DNA of 53,115 nucleotides from NCBI GenBank assembly GCA_947630725.1, contig CANRIS010000018.1, forward strand, positions 1 to 53,115. Reading direction: 5' to 3'. Position 1 is the stretch's first letter. The number at the start of each line of letters is the position of its first letter. Source of the stretch: an uncultured Clostridia bacterium (GTDB taxonomy: Bacteria; Bacillota; Clostridia; Lachnospirales; CAG-274). Below the pieces are notes generated by a model. That model was not told where the DNA came from. It did not search any database and was given only the letters and a program-made list of their open reading frames with translations. Below are positions 1 to 9,547 of the stretch, one piece after another. The position numbers were made by a program, and so were the translations under genes.

Positions 1-119
1 TTTGTTATTTCGTTGTCTTATACCGTTCGGTCTTCCGACCGAACCTGTATGTCATATATTTGGTTTTCAATGTTCACGCCCTCATTTCCTCGGGCTTCAC
101 TGCCTTTTACTGCGACAGC
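1..119 (-). other. Transcribed leader running off the left edge, probably of an rRNA operon
   Basis: There is no credible ORF here. Read leftwards from the promoter at 126-154, the sequence carries a GAACATTGAAAACC-like stretch similar to clostridial rRNA leader/spacer DNA. It also has a perfect 8-bp hairpin (GTTCGGTC at 25-32 against GACCGAAC at 37-44). The gene it serves lies outside the window. The rRNA assignment is inferred from style and promoter strength; a tRNA or other stable-RNA operon is equally possible. Confidence 0.4.
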
Positions 120-125
120 TCAATT

Positions 126-154
126 ATAATATCATAATTTTTTCTCCTTGTCAA
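126..154 (-). promoter_or_regulatory. Strong sigma-A promoter reading leftwards off the window
   Basis: On the minus strand TTGACA (149-154) is followed after exactly 17 nt by TATTAT (126-131), which is extended by AAT. The -35 is perfect and an A/T-rich tract (155-200) lies upstream, resembling an UP element. This is the architecture of stable-RNA promoters. Confidence 0.6.
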
Positions 155-206
155 GAACTTTTTTTAAAATTTTTTAAATTTTTATGTATAATTTTTTAAA
201 AAAGTA

Positions 207-295
207 AAAAGCCTGAGAAATATGGGCTTTTCGGCAAAAGCCAAATAAATATCCTCCCGAAAAGATATCTGCCCGCCTCCTTGACGGCGGCGGGC
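207..295 (-). terminator. Terminator region downstream of thrC
   Basis: Read leftwards after thrC there is a GC-rich 7-bp hairpin (GCCCGCC/GGCGGGC, 271-295). A final hairpin AAAAGCC/GGCTTTT (207-231) follows and runs into TACTTTTTT. The same segment can also pair upstream as GGCTTTT-GCCG-AAAAGCC, so two mutually exclusive stems exist. The T-rich tail supports intrinsic termination. Confidence 0.6.
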
Positions 296-323
296 GCTCA
301 CGATTGCTTTATGACAATCAAGC

Positions 324-1796
324 TTAAAATTGTCTGATCCTGTTTCTCACAAAATCCTTTATTTCATCCTTTTCAATGCATATATCATGGAGAATGGGTC
401 TCTTGTCCAGATCCTTTATAGGCTTAGGCACGGCAGTTCCGCTGACCTCCGAAAGCAGCCCAACAGCCTCGAACGCCTCCGTACCCTCATACTTACTGTC
501 TATGGCTGCAAGAACCGATTTTGCAAACTTAAAGGGGCTTGCCGTAGAAACAACCACTGAGGGAGTTGTGTCGCCCGTTTCGCCAACATATTTTCTGAGA
601 CCCGAATACGCAACTGCGGTATGGGTGTCAAGCACATAATTTTCCTTTTCAAAAACAGATTTTATTGTTTCAAAGGTCTCCGACTCCGTGCTGTATTCGC
701 CCACAAAGCAGCTATCCTCCGAAAATTCGTATTTGCCTGCGCTGCCGAGACCCTCCATAAGCCCCTTGACCTTATCTGTATCCTCGCTCAGATGATAGAG
801 TAGTCTTTCGAGATTTGAAGATATAAGTATGTCCATAGAGGGCGATGAGGTAAGTATAAATTTTCTGTTTATATCATACACTCCTGTTTTGAAGAAATCA
901 TAAAGCACCTTATTTTCATTCGATGCGCAGACTAACTTTCCGACAGGGAGCCCCATTTCTTTAGCATAATATCCTGCAAGAATGTTGCCGAAGTTTCCTG
1001 TGGGGACAACAAAATTGAGCTTATCGCCGACAGATATTCTTCCTGCCTTGATCATCTGCCCATAGGCATAGAAATAGTATACTATCTGAGGCGCAAGTCT
1101 GCCTATGTTTATGGAATTTGCCGAAGAAAAAACGTACCCCTCGGAGGCCAGCTGCGACTTAAGTTCGGGATCCGTAAAGGCTTTTTTTACAGCCGTCTGG
1201 CAGTCGTCAAAGTTACCCTTTATACCTACAACGCAGGTGTTTTTGCCCTCCTGAGTTATCATCTGTCTTTTCTGGACATCGGATACGCCGTCCTGCGGAA
1301 AGAAAACGATTATGCCTGTGCCGTCAACATTGGCAAAGCCCTCCAGCGCAGCCTTGCCCGTATCGCCGCTTGTGGCCGTAAGTATGATAACGGTCCTGTC
1401 CTCGCCGTTCTTTTTTGCCGAGGTTTTAAGCAGATAGGGAAGTATTGAAAGCGCCATATCCTTAAAGGCTATCGTCTTTCCGTGGAAAAGCTCAAGCACA
1501 CCGCACTCCTCGGTCTCCGTAAGCGGAGCAATAAGAGGGTCGTCAAACTTGTCGTCATAGGCTCCATCTATGCAGGCTCTTAGCTCCTCTTCGCTGAAGT
1601 CATCGAGCATAAGTCTCAGCACTCTGTAGGCAAGCTCCTTATAGTCCATTCCGACAATTTCTTCCGTGCCAAAATCTATTTTCGGGATATTCGTGGGGAC
1701 ATACAGCCCTCCGTCATCGGCTATTCCCCTCAGAATAGCCTGAGAAGCCGTGACAAATTTTTTGTCCCCTCTTGTACTCTTATAAAGTAAAGCCAT
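324..1796 (-). CDS. thrC: Threonine synthase
   Basis: This 490-aa pyridoxal-phosphate enzyme converts O-phosphohomoserine to threonine, the last step of threonine synthesis, in the cytoplasm. The N-terminal YKSTRG and GLYVP segments and the HGKTIAFKDMA motif place the PLP-binding lysine at K112. Later SGDTGKAALEGF and VPTGNFGNILAGYYAK are the phosphate-loop and active-site segments of the long (about 490-aa) threonine synthase class. The start is supported by AGAGGT about 8 nt upstream. It stands alone: no hom or thrB neighbours are visible, the fab operon ends 291 bp upstream, and it has its own weak promoter. The ORF is intact and full length. Confidence 0.95.
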   Translation of the reverse strand: MALLYKSTRGDKKFVTASQAILRGIADDGGLYVPTNIPKIDFGTEEIVGMDYKELAYRVLRLMLDDFSEEELRACIDGAYDDKFDDPLIAPLTETEECGVLELFHGKTIAFKDMALSILPYLLKTSAKKNGEDRTVIILTATSGDTGKAALEGFANVDGTGIIVFFPQDGVSDVQKRQMITQEGKNTCVVGIKGNFDDCQTAVKKAFTDPELKSQLASEGYVFSSANSINIGRLAPQIVYYFYAYGQMIKAGRISVGDKLNFVVPTGNFGNILAGYYAKEMGLPVGKLVCASNENKVLYDFFKTGVYDINRKFILTSSPSMDILISSNLERLLYHLSEDTDKVKGLMEGLGSAGKYEFSEDSCFVGEYSTESETFETIKSVFEKENYVLDTHTAVAYSGLRKYVGETGDTTPSVVVSTASPFKFAKSVLAAIDSKYEGTEAFEAVGLLSEVSGTAVPKPIKDLDKRPILHDICIEKDEIKDFVRNRIRQF

Positions 1797-1843
1797 ATAA
1801 ATCTACCTCTTTTAATTTTTGACATCCGACATTATTTAAAAAC

Positions 1844-1872
1844 CTTATACAGGCCGATACAATATAAGTGAA
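1844..1872 (-). promoter_or_regulatory. Probable thrC promoter
   Basis: Minus strand TTCACT (1867-1872), a 17-nt spacer and TATAAG (1844-1849) lie 48 nt upstream of the thrC ATG. The hexamers match only moderately. Read-through from the fab operon is an alternative. Confidence 0.45.
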
Positions 1873-1894
1873 TGTCGTTTATGTTGACAGTGAC

Positions 1895-2066
1895 GGGGCG
1901 GGGCAGCGGATTTTCCTTCGGAAAATCCCTGCCCGACCGAAGCCTGCGGCTTCGGTCGGGCGCCCTGAAAATGCCTTCGGCATTTTCAGGGCGCTGCCCC
2001 GCCCCCTTGCGGCTTGCACCTGCGTATACAAACCGTCAAAGACGGTTTGTATACGCAGGTGCAAGC
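1895..2066. repeat. Strongly folded intergenic element: four-way junction plus a 26-bp perfect hairpin
   Basis: A perfect 14-bp outer stem (1895-1908 with 1992-2005) encloses three hairpins. These are 1909-1927 (closed by C-TTCG-G), 1932-1960 (13 bp, loop TGC) and 1962-1992 (13 bp, loop CTTCG). Ten bases further on is a second, perfect 26-bp hairpin (2012-2037 with 2041-2066, loop AAA). Neither has a T-tract on either strand, so this is not an ordinary terminator. An ORF crossing it (1868-2116, plus strand) is just translated stem sequence. It lies in the gap between the fab operon's last gene and thrC. Its function is unknown; it may be a MITE-like or REP-like element. Confidence 0.75.
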
Positions 2067-2087
2067 AAACAGCCGTATTATATAAAA

Positions 2088-3455
2088 TCAATACAGGTAT
2101 TCTTCAAATTCAGTAAAAGTATAGCCGTCAGCCAATATTTTGTCGGTAATTACCGGCAGCGCCTTATATGGGGTATAGTGCCAGTTTCTCACACCCCACG
2201 GTGTCGATTCTATTATTATATCTTCAAAATCAATACTTGGGTGGAAAAAAAGCCCTACCACATTACCCTTCTTTTCGCCTTTGTCGATTCTTTTCAGCAT
2301 ATCGTCAAGCTCATATATATTGTTGAGATAATATGCAGGCAAAGGCACATACGTTACGCTGCGTCCGTCCGAAGCCTTTTTCTGACCTATGCAGTCGGAG
2401 CGGAAAAGCTTGTTTTTGCTCTGGAATATAACATCATAGGTTTCTTCTGCCATAACAATATCCGAAGGACTTGCCCCATAGTGAGGAAATTCCCATCTGA
2501 AACAGTCATAGCCCAACAGCTCTGCTGTCGTTCTTGCCATAAGCAGCCTGCGAGCCTTTTCCTCCGTATCCAGTCCCGAAAAACAGCCGAACTCAAAACC
2601 GTCTGCGCTGAAATAGTCTCCGTACTGATGGGTATAGCCGTGAATAACCACCATTCCGCCCTTATCCTTAAGATAGTCGAGAGTATACAGAAAATCGGCC
2701 GTATATGTGTTAGTTTCCTCGGTAAGATCAACATCTATGCCCTGTTCGGGATTCACATATCTGAAAATAACAGCCAGATAAAACCTCTGCCCTCTGCTTT
2801 CAAGATACTCTCCCACTGCGCGCAGCTTTTCAAGCCCCTCATCGGTATATCTGGGCTTGCTGCAATATCCGTCCGGGGTAATATCCTCCAGCCGCAACAG
2901 GGCAGGCTTTGCGTTGTCGCTCACAACGATTTTCGGCGCATCGGATGTATCGGTCTTGCGATAGAAAACATCCACCCTGTCGTTTTCGCTGTCAAACAGG
3001 CAGCACAGCCCCATTCCTTTAATAAGCTTATAGAAGGATATATAGCATCGTCCGTCCACATTGAGAAAATAAGGATTTATTTTATCCTCGCCATAGCCGC
3101 TGAATATAAAATTGTCGAATATAACTCCAAAATCCTCGGCTCTTTCGTCCATAAGACCCACAAGACTTTCATATGTCTCCTCAAAAGGCACATAAAGCCT
3201 TCCGCCATAAAAACAGCTTTCGTTCTGGACTTCATTGTCGAGAAAATAAATTTTCACGGGAGCCTTTCTTATCCGAAAAAGATATTCTTCGGCAGCCTTT
3301 TTCTTTTCAAGAACGGCAGCGGAGCCTTCGGCAGCTTTTATCGCCTCAAGACCCCTATGCCTTTCAATATTCATATATATGAAATATATAACAGTCATCG
3401 CTGTCAGCGCCGCAATAACAACGGCGATCGTACTCTTTATGACGGTTTTATTCAT
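2088..3455 (-). CDS. Membrane-anchored DUF2334 (polysaccharide deacetylase-like) protein
   Basis: This 455-aa protein has one hydrophobic segment at about residues 6-26, so it is probably an N-terminally anchored extracytoplasmic protein. The C-terminal half carries an HGYTHQYG motif near residue 270 and [11 protein letters not shown] near residue 323. These are typical of DUF2334, a predicted metal-dependent deacetylase family in the NodB-like barrel superfamily; no substrate is established. I chose the ATG at 3455 rather than the upstream in-frame ATG at 3506. The accA stop lies inside ATGAATAA here, giving an 8-bp overlap, and GGAG sits at the right distance, so translation looks coupled to accA. 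Its place as the last gene of the fatty acid operon suggests an envelope-related role, but that is inference. Confidence 0.75.
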   Translation of the reverse strand: MNKTVIKSTIAVVIAALTAMTVIYFIYMNIERHRGLEAIKAAEGSAAVLEKKKAAEEYLFRIRKAPVKIYFLDNEVQNESCFYGGRLYVPFEETYESLVGLMDERAEDFGVIFDNFIFSGYGEDKINPYFLNVDGRCYISFYKLIKGMGLCCLFDSENDRVDVFYRKTDTSDAPKIVVSDNAKPALLRLEDITPDGYCSKPRYTDEGLEKLRAVGEYLESRGQRFYLAVIFRYVNPEQGIDVDLTEETNTYTADFLYTLDYLKDKGGMVVIHGYTHQYGDYFSADGFEFGCFSGLDTEEKARRLLMARTTAELLGYDCFRWEFPHYGASPSDIVMAEETYDVIFQSKNKLFRSDCIGQKKASDGRSVTYVPLPAYYLNNIYELDDMLKRIDKGEKKGNVVGLFFHPSIDFEDIIIESTPWGVRNWHYTPYKALPVITDKILADGYTFTEFEEYLY

Positions 3456-4242
3456 TATATACTCCGAATCCCCTATATCTCTTATACCTTTTTTCAAGAA
3501 GCTCATCCTTGCTCATAGCCATAAGCTGGGGCAGCTCCTCTTCAAGACTGTGTTTTATAAGATTTGCCGTAAATTCAAAATTTTCGTGACAGCCGCCGGG
3601 AACCTCGTCAATGACCTTTTCAACTATTCCGAGGTCATAGAGATCGTGAGCCGTTATCTTCATTATCTCAGCGGCCTCCTCGGCTCTTTTGCCGTCCTTC
3701 CATAGTATTGATGCAAATCCCTCGGGCGAAAGCACCGCATAAACCGAATTTTCAAGCATCCACACCCTGTCGGCAACAGCCAGAGCCAGCGCTCCTCCGC
3801 TGCCGCCCTCTCCTATAATTATGGAGATCACAGGGGTCTTAAGCTTTGAAAGCTCAAAAAGGTTTTTGGCGATAGCCTCTCCCTGTCCTCTTTCTTCGGC
3901 TCCCATTCCGGGATATGCTCCGCCGGTGTTTACAAAGCAGATAACGGGACGTCCGAACTTTTCAGCCTGCTTCATAAGCCTCAGAGCCTTGCGGTATCCC
4001 TCGGGGCTTGCCTGTCCGAAGTTTCTCTTTAAATTTTCCTTTGTGTCTCTGCCCTTTTGTATACCTATCAGAGTTACCGGTCTGCCGCCCAGCTTGGCAA
4101 GTCCGCCCACAATAGCTCCGTCATCATAAAAAAGCCTGTCTCCGTGCAGCTCCGTAAAGTCGTCAAAGCAATAGTTGAAATAGTCGAGAGCCGTAGGCCT
4201 TGACAAATGTCTTGCGATTTTTACCTTGTCATATGCTTTCAC
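3448..4242 (-). CDS. accA: Acetyl-CoA carboxylase carboxyltransferase subunit alpha
   Basis: This 264-aa subunit works with AccD to transfer the carboxyl group from carboxybiotin to acetyl-CoA, giving malonyl-CoA for fatty acid synthesis. Family hallmarks are [17 protein letters not shown] near the N-terminus, [16 protein letters not shown] and [16 protein letters not shown] in the crotonase-like fold, and [13 protein letters not shown]. It is short for the family (E. coli AccA is about 319 aa) but normal for Firmicutes. Its ATG overlaps the accD stop by 4 bp (ATGA), so the two subunits are probably translated in step. No biotin carrier (accB) or biotin carboxylase (accC) gene is present anywhere in the window. 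Confidence 0.95.
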   Translation of the reverse strand: MKAYDKVKIARHLSRPTALDYFNYCFDDFTELHGDRLFYDDGAIVGGLAKLGGRPVTLIGIQKGRDTKENLKRNFGQASPEGYRKALRLMKQAEKFGRPVICFVNTGGAYPGMGAEERGQGEAIAKNLFELSKLKTPVISIIIGEGGSGGALALAVADRVWMLENSVYAVLSPEGFASILWKDGKRAEEAAEIMKITAHDLYDLGIVEKVIDEVPGGCHENFEFTANLIKHSLEEELPQLMAMSKDELLEKRYKRYRGFGVYNE

Positions 4243-5162
4243 AGCCTGTCACCCTCCTTTGAATAGTGCATTCCGATCAGATCGGCAAGCTTTGCCGCCA
4301 TGTTTTCTCTCTCTACAATGAGATCGACAAAGCCGTGTTCAAGCTGAAATTCGGCAGTCTGAAAGTCGTCGGGCAGCTTTTGTTTTATGGTGCCTTCTAT
4401 AACTCTTCTGCCTGCAAAGCCCACGAGAGCCTTCGGCTCCGAAATGATTATATCGCCCAGCATTGCAAAAGATGCCGTAACTCCGCCCGTTGTGGGATCC
4501 GTCAGCACAGATATGTAGAGCTGACCTGCCTCGGAGTGCTTTGCGGCAGCGGCAGATGTCTTTGCCATCTGCATAAGAGATATTATTCCCTCCTGCATTC
4601 TGGCTCCTCCCGATGCGGCAAAAAGAACTACCGGAAGCTTGTTTTCCGATGCATACTCAAAGGCTCTTGCAATCTTTTCGCCTACGACCGACCCCATAGA
4701 AGCCATTATAAACGATGAATCCATAGCGCCGATTATACAGTCATAGCCGCCTATCTTGCATCTGCCCGTAACAACTGCGTCCTTTATGCCCGTTTTGCTC
4801 TGCATTGCTGCTATCTTGTTTTCATAATCGGGAAAGTCAAGAGGGTTTGCTGCGGTCATATCAGCGTCAAATTCCACAAAGCTGCCTTTGTCTGCCGTGA
4901 GATATATCCTCTCTTTGGCTCCAAGTCTGAAATATCTTCCGCAGTCGGGACATATCCTATATCTTCCTGCCTCCGACTTTTTTATTTCCTTTCCGCAGCC
5001 CTTGCATCTTAAGCTTACGTCCTCGGCCTTTTCCTGTTTTTCGCCTGAGCCGTCAGTCTCGCCGAGGTTTGATTCAACGGCCTCTTTTATAACGATCTCG
5101 TCTTTTTTTCCGAATATATCAAAGCCTAACGGCCAATATTTTGATTTACCGAATAAAGCCAC
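4239..5162 (-). CDS. accD: Acetyl-CoA carboxylase carboxyltransferase subunit beta
   Basis: This 307-aa partner of AccA carries the zinc ribbon of the carboxyltransferase. C53 and C56 (CKGC) and C71 and C74 (CPDC) form the four-cysteine site. The acyl-CoA binding core follows, with [19 protein letters not shown] and [16 protein letters not shown]. About 50 residues of charged, low-complexity sequence precede the zinc finger. It lies 47 bp after fabZ and overlaps accA by 4 bp. In related operons accC usually lies between fabZ and accD; here that space is only an intergenic gap with a ribosome binding site. Confidence 0.95.
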   Translation of the reverse strand: MALFGKSKYWPLGFDIFGKKDEIVIKEAVESNLGETDGSGEKQEKAEDVSLRCKGCGKEIKKSEAGRYRICPDCGRYFRLGAKERIYLTADKGSFVEFDADMTAANPLDFPDYENKIAAMQSKTGIKDAVVTGRCKIGGYDCIIGAMDSSFIMASMGSVVGEKIARAFEYASENKLPVVLFAASGGARMQEGIISLMQMAKTSAAAAKHSEAGQLYISVLTDPTTGGVTASFAMLGDIIISEPKALVGFAGRRVIEGTIKQKLPDDFQTAEFQLEHGFVDLIVERENMAAKLADLIGMHYSKEGDRL

Positions 5163-5209
5163 TGTTTAAATCTCCTTTCTTCGGACATAAGGGAGCGTTT
5201 TAGCTCTCC

Positions 5210-5632
5210 TTATGCTATAACAAACGTCAGCTCGCCCTCGGCAACCTTTTTGTCCCCCACGAAGGCAGCGGCCTTGCCTATTCCGGCCACCTTTTTAAGC
5301 TTTATGATCTCCATTTCGAGCCTGAGCTGATCTCCGGGAACTACCTTTCCTCTGAACTTGCACTTATCAATGGCTCCAAAAAGAGGAATTTTGCCCTTAT
5401 ATTCGTCCATACTGAGTATGGCTATTGCTCCTGCCTGAGCCAGCGCCTCCATAATGAGTACACCCGGCATTACAGGCTCCCCGGGAAAATGTCCCTGAAA
5501 GAAAAGCTCGTTCATGGTCACGTTCTTTATGGCTACGATCTTCTTTCCCTCTTCTATTTCAAGCACCCTGTCCACAAGAAGAAAGGGGTATCTGTGGGGG
5601 AGAGTCGCCATAATTTCTTTTATATCCATCAT
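5210..5632 (-). CDS. fabZ: 3-hydroxyacyl-ACP dehydratase FabZ
   Basis: This 140-aa hotdog-fold dehydratase removes water from 3-hydroxyacyl-ACP to give trans-2-enoyl-ACP. The signature [13 protein letters not shown] is near the N-terminus. [20 protein letters not shown] supplies catalytic His48 and Glu62 (numbering from the chosen start). The longer reading frame begins at 5662, inside fabF. I chose the ATG at 5632 because GGAGG lies 10 nt upstream and the product then has the usual family length; the adjacent ATG at 5629 is equally possible. The gene begins 5 bp after the fabF stop. Confidence 0.93.
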   Translation of the reverse strand: MMDIKEIMATLPHRYPFLLVDRVLEIEEGKKIVAIKNVTMNELFFQGHFPGEPVMPGVLIMEALAQAGAIAILSMDEYKGKIPLFGAIDKCKFRGKVVPGDQLRLEMEIIKLKKVAGIGKAAAFVGDKKVAEGELTFVIA

Positions 5633-5637
5633 ATCTG

Positions 5638-6870
5638 TCAGTCCTCCCATTTCTTGAAGCACAATACTCCGTTATGTCCGCCAAAGCCGAGGGTATTTGA
5701 AAGAGCGTACTTTATATCTCTTTCCTTGCCGACATGGAGGGTATAGTCAAGGTCAAGACCCTCATCGGGAGTCTCGCAGCCTATTGTGGGAGGTACAAAG
5801 CCGTTCTTTATAGCCATTACGGTAGCTATGGCCTCTATCGCTCCCGTAGCTCCCAACAGATGTCCTGTCATAGACTTTGTGGAGCTTATCGAAATATCAT
5901 ATGCCTTTTCTCCGAAAAGATTCTTTATTGCAATAGTTTCCGTAAGGTCGTTGAGGTGCGTTGAAGTGCCGTGAGCGTTTATATAGTCAACGACATCCGT
6001 TCCCGCCTCCTCACAGGCAAGTCTCATAGCTGTTTTTGCGCCGTCTCCGTCCTCTCTGGGTGCGGTAATGTGATGCGCATCGTCCGTAGCGCCGTAGCCC
6101 ACTATCTCGGCATATATCTTTGCGCCCCTTGCCTTTGCGTGCTCAAGCTCTTCAAGCATAAGTATGCCTGCGCCCTCGCCCATTACAAATCCGCTTCTGT
6201 CCTTGTCAAAGGGTATGGATGCTCTTTTCGGATCCTCGGACGATGTAAGCGCTCTTGCTGATACAAAGCCCGCAACCCCTATTTTTGTTATGGGAGCCTC
6301 AGCGCCGCCTGCAAGAATTACGTCCGAATAGCCATGCTTTATATTTCTGAAAGCCTCTCCTATACAATGGGAGGAGCTTGCGCAGGCCGTCACGATACAG
6401 GTGCAGACGCCTCTTGCGCCTACCTGAATGGCAATATTTCCCGCAGCCATATTTGTTATGGACATTGTGATGAAGAAAGGACTCACCTTTCTGGGGCCGC
6501 CCTCGTGCATCTTTATAACCTGTTCTTCGATAGTGGCTATGCCGCCTATGCCCGAACCTACGATAACTCCAAACCGTTCGGGTACCACCGTTTTTGTGTC
6601 AAGTCCCGAATCCTTCATACATTCATCGGCAGCCACCATAGCATACTGACAATATGTGTCAAGCCTTTTCTGCTCTTTTTTGCTGATGACATTCTCGGGG
6701 TCAAAATTCTTTACCAGACCTGCGACCTTTGCCTTAAGATCAGACGTGTCGAATCTGTCGATAAGCTCTATGCCGCACCTTCCGTTTTTAAGGCCGTCCC
6801 AGAATTCGGGAACGGAATTGCCAAGGGGAGTAACTGCCCCAAGTCCGGTAATAACTACTCTTTTGCTCAT
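5638..6870 (-). CDS. fabF: Beta-ketoacyl-ACP synthase II
   Basis: This 410-aa condensing enzyme elongates acyl-ACP with malonyl-ACP. The thiolase-fold catalytic set is complete: nucleophile Cys163 in the TACASSSH motif, His300 in [11 protein letters not shown], and Lys332/His337 in [14 protein letters not shown]. Length and the C-terminal TLGFGGHNG motif are typical of KASII. It lies 16 bp after fabG and 5 bp before fabZ in the operon. In many clostridial clusters accB follows fabF directly; here fabZ does. Confidence 0.97.
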   Translation of the reverse strand: MSKRVVITGLGAVTPLGNSVPEFWDGLKNGRCGIELIDRFDTSDLKAKVAGLVKNFDPENVISKKEQKRLDTYCQYAMVAADECMKDSGLDTKTVVPERFGVIVGSGIGGIATIEEQVIKMHEGGPRKVSPFFITMSITNMAAGNIAIQVGARGVCTCIVTACASSSHCIGEAFRNIKHGYSDVILAGGAEAPITKIGVAGFVSARALTSSEDPKRASIPFDKDRSGFVMGEGAGILMLEELEHAKARGAKIYAEIVGYGATDDAHHITAPREDGDGAKTAMRLACEEAGTDVVDYINAHGTSTHLNDLTETIAIKNLFGEKAYDISISSTKSMTGHLLGATGAIEAIATVMAIKNGFVPPTIGCETPDEGLDLDYTLHVGKERDIKYALSNTLGFGGHNGVLCFKKWED

Positions 6871-6886
6871 ATAGAAATTTTCCTCC

Positions 6887-7618
6887 TTACTGCATTACCA
6901 TACCGCCGTCACAGTTTAAAACCTGTCCGGTAATATAATCATTTTCGGCAAAAAATACAGCGACCTTAGCCACGTCCTCGGGCAGTCCCTGTCTGCCCAG
7001 AGGTATGCCCGCAAGCATATTTGCCTTTACCTCGTCCGAAAGCACATCCGTCATAGCCGTTTTTATAAATCCTGGCGCTATGGCGTTGCAGGTGATGCCT
7101 CTGGAGCCAAGCTCTCTTGCGGCTGTCTTTGTTATGCCGAGAACTCCCGCCTTGCTGGCGGAATAATTGAGCTGTCCTATGTTTCCCGACAGGCCGACTA
7201 CCGAGCTTAAGTTTATAATGGCTCCCCTTCTCTGTTTGAGCATTATCTTTGATGCGTGCTTTATAACATTGAAGGTGCCTTTAAGATTTATTCTTATAAC
7301 ATCATCAAAGTCCTTTTCCTTCATACGCAGAAGAAGTCCGTCCCTTGTTATGCCTGCGTTGTTGACAACAACATCTACTGTGCCGAATTTGTCCTTTGCT
7401 GCCTTTACGAGGCTTTCGGCCTGTTCAAAATCGCTTATGTCAGCCACGACCCCTATGCAGTCAACGCCGAGAGCCTTTATCTCCTCTATGGCCTCATCGG
7501 GTATCTTTATATCGTTTATAACAATATTTGCTCCCTTTTCGGCAAAAGCCTTTGCAATGGCAAAGCCTATGCCTCTTGAGGAGCCCGTTATCAGAGCCGT
7601 TTTTCCTTTCAGATCCAT
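6887..7618 (-). CDS. fabG: 3-oxoacyl-ACP reductase
   Basis: This 243-aa short-chain dehydrogenase performs the NADPH-dependent reduction of 3-oxoacyl-ACP. The cofactor motif TGSSRGIG is at residues 11-18 and NNAG at about 86-89. The catalytic residues are Ser139, Tyr152 and Lys156 (NYSASKAG), and the C-terminus has the FabG-like ITGQVLNCDGGM. It begins 2 bp after the fabD stop, so translation is very likely coupled. Placement among fab genes separates it from the many other SDR reductases. Confidence 0.96.
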   Translation of the reverse strand: MDLKGKTALITGSSRGIGFAIAKAFAEKGANIVINDIKIPDEAIEEIKALGVDCIGVVADISDFEQAESLVKAAKDKFGTVDVVVNNAGITRDGLLLRMKEKDFDDVIRINLKGTFNVIKHASKIMLKQRRGAIINLSSVVGLSGNIGQLNYSASKAGVLGITKTAARELGSRGITCNAIAPGFIKTAMTDVLSDEVKANMLAGIPLGRQGLPEDVAKVAVFFAENDYITGQVLNCDGGMVMQ

Positions 7619-7620
7619 AA

Positions 7621-8541
7621 TTATAATCCTCCCAGTGTCTTTTCGAGTGTTTTCATATCTTCAACATTAAATGCCTTGACCTGTCTCGATACCTTTTTAA
7701 CAAAGCCCGTAAGGGTTTTTCCGGGGCCCATTTCTATAAACGTATCCACGCCCTTGTCAATGAGCAGCCTTATTGTCTGCTCCCACTTTACAGAACTCAT
7801 AACCTGCTTTTTAAGGGTAGGTATTACGGAATCCTTTCCCTCGTATTCGCAGGCCGTAAGGTTTGAGACAACGGGGATCTCAAAATCCCTTATGGTTATC
7901 TTTTCAAGCTCCGCACCAAGTCTGTCCGAAGCAGGCTTTAAAAGCGGCGTATGGAACGGCCCCGACACATTGAGCCTTACTACCTTTCTTGCTCCCGCCT
8001 CCTGAAGAAGGGGTTCGCACTTTTCAACCGCATCGGCATAGCCTGCAATAGCTATCTGACCGGGACAGTTGTAGTTTGCGATAAATACTCTTTCGGGATC
8101 CACGGAGCTTATGACCTCCTGTATCTTTTCGGCGTCAAGATTTATTACGGCGCTCATTGCGCCCACTCCCAGAGGAACGGCCTCCGTCATAAATCTTCCT
8201 CTTTTCCTCACAAGTACAACTGCGTCCTCAAAGCTTAAAACCCCTGCGCACACAAGAGCTGAATATTCTCCGAGGCTGAGTCCTGCGGCATAGTCCGCCT
8301 TAAGTCCCTTTTCTTCCATAAGCTTTTCAACAGCCGTACTCATGGTGAGTATTGCGGGCTGGGTAAACTCTGTCTCGTTAAGTCTTTCGTCCTCTCCGAA
8401 GCATATATCCGATATTCCCATACCAAGAGCTTTGTCGGCTCTGTCAAAAACTTCTTTGCAGACAGCGAAATTGTCGTACAGCTCTTTTCCCATACCGCCG
8501 TACTGAGCGCCCTGTCCGCTGAATAAAAAAGCAATAGCCAT
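7621..8541 (-). CDS. fabD: Malonyl-CoA:ACP transacylase
   Basis: This 306-aa enzyme loads malonyl groups from malonyl-CoA onto acyl carrier protein. It has the N-terminal FSGQGAQ motif, nucleophile Ser89 in GLSLGEYSAL and His197 in GPFHTPLL, with family-typical length. It follows fabK after 54 bp and is separated from fabG by 2 bp. Nothing is missing or unusual in the frame. Confidence 0.96.
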   Translation of the reverse strand: MAIAFLFSGQGAQYGGMGKELYDNFAVCKEVFDRADKALGMGISDICFGEDERLNETEFTQPAILTMSTAVEKLMEEKGLKADYAAGLSLGEYSALVCAGVLSFEDAVVLVRKRGRFMTEAVPLGVGAMSAVINLDAEKIQEVISSVDPERVFIANYNCPGQIAIAGYADAVEKCEPLLQEAGARKVVRLNVSGPFHTPLLKPASDRLGAELEKITIRDFEIPVVSNLTACEYEGKDSVIPTLKKQVMSSVKWEQTIRLLIDKGVDTFIEMGPGKTLTGFVKKVSRQVKAFNVEDMKTLEKTLGGL

Positions 8542-8595
8542 ATTATTTTTCTCCTATACTTCTGAACAATTTTATTTTAATATCCAATATCCGAA

Positions 8596-9537
8596 TCAGA
8601 TAATACTGTATATCTTGTCGAGATCGCACATAAGATCCTTTATGATCTCTTCACAGGTCTCCTCCTGCTTTACAAGTCCCGCTATCTGTCCGCTCATAAC
8701 CGAACCGCCGTCAACATCGCCGTCCTTTACGGCACGCTGCAAAGCGCCTCTTCCAAGCTCGTCAAGAAGTCCGAGATCGGGTTCGTCCTTTCCCGTTTCC
8801 TTCTTTTCGGCTGCAAGATATACCTTTGTGAGCTTGTTTTTGAGCACTCTCACAGGGTGTCCCGTAATGCTGCCCGTAATAACGGTGTCTATATCCTTTG
8901 CCTTAAGTATTCTGTTCTTATAATTCTGATGGACTGTACATTCCTTTGCAACGAGAAATCTTGTGCCCACCTGAACTCCGTCAGCGCCCAGCATAAAAGC
9001 GGCGTTTACACCTCTTCTGTCGGCTATGCCGCCTGCGGCAAGCACGGGGATATTCACTGCGTCAACGACCTGCGGCACCAAAGCCATGGTGGTGAGCTTT
9101 CCTATATGTCCTCCCGACTCCATACCCTCGGCGATAACCGCATAAACGCCCATTTTTTCCATTCTCTTTGCAAGAGCCACGCTCGCCACAACGGGTATGA
9201 CACTTATGCCGTTTTCGGCAAACTTAGCCATATATTTTCCGGGATTTCCCGCTCCCGTGGTGACTACTCTGACCTTTTCTTCGCATACCATGTCCACGAC
9301 CTCGTCAACAAAGGGAGAGAGCAGCATGATATTAACGCCGAAGGGTTTGTCCGTAAGCTCCTTTGTTCTTCTGATCTCTTCTCTTACAACGTCAGCAGGA
9401 GCGTTTCCTGCGGCAATTATGCCGAGACCTCCCGCATTGGATACGGCGCTCGCCAGAGATGCGTCTGCTATCCAAGCCATAGCACCCTGAAAAACAGGGT
9501 ATTTGATTCCTAAAATATCACAAATTTTCGATTTCAT
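8596..9537 (-). CDS. fabK: Enoyl-ACP reductase II (FMN-dependent)
   Basis: This 313-aa flavoprotein of the nitronate monooxygenase-like TIM-barrel family reduces trans-2-enoyl-ACP, the last step of each elongation cycle. The N-terminal GIKYPVFQGAMAWIA, the catalytic-histidine motif EGMESGGHIG and the FMN phosphate site AAGGIADRRG through ADGVQVGTRF are all present. Presence of FabK in the fab cluster, with no FabI-type SDR enoyl reductase in the window, is the usual clostridial/streptococcal arrangement. FabK enzymes are characteristically insensitive to triclosan; that is family knowledge, not tested here. Confidence 0.93.
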   Translation of the reverse strand: MKSKICDILGIKYPVFQGAMAWIADASLASAVSNAGGLGIIAAGNAPADVVREEIRRTKELTDKPFGVNIMLLSPFVDEVVDMVCEEKVRVVTTGAGNPGKYMAKFAENGISVIPVVASVALAKRMEKMGVYAVIAEGMESGGHIGKLTTMALVPQVVDAVNIPVLAAGGIADRRGVNAAFMLGADGVQVGTRFLVAKECTVHQNYKNRILKAKDIDTVITGSITGHPVRVLKNKLTKVYLAAEKKETGKDEPDLGLLDELGRGALQRAVKDGDVDGGSVMSGQIAGLVKQEETCEEIIKDLMCDLDKIYSII

Positions 9538-9547
9538 AATGTCCCCT

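Noticed and set aside
2..199. 65-aa ORF at the left edge
   Set aside because: It covers the strong promoter and leader on the other strand and becomes A/T-run sequence; no ribosome binding site.
1868..2116. 82-aa plus-strand ORF through the folded intergenic element (and a 70-aa one on the other strand)
   Set aside because: It is a translation of inverted-repeat DNA with no ribosome binding site; both strands are open only because the stems are GC-rich.
1872..3518. 548-aa plus-strand open frame
   Set aside because: Antisense shadow of the DUF2334 gene; no start site, and composition is typical of a reverse frame.
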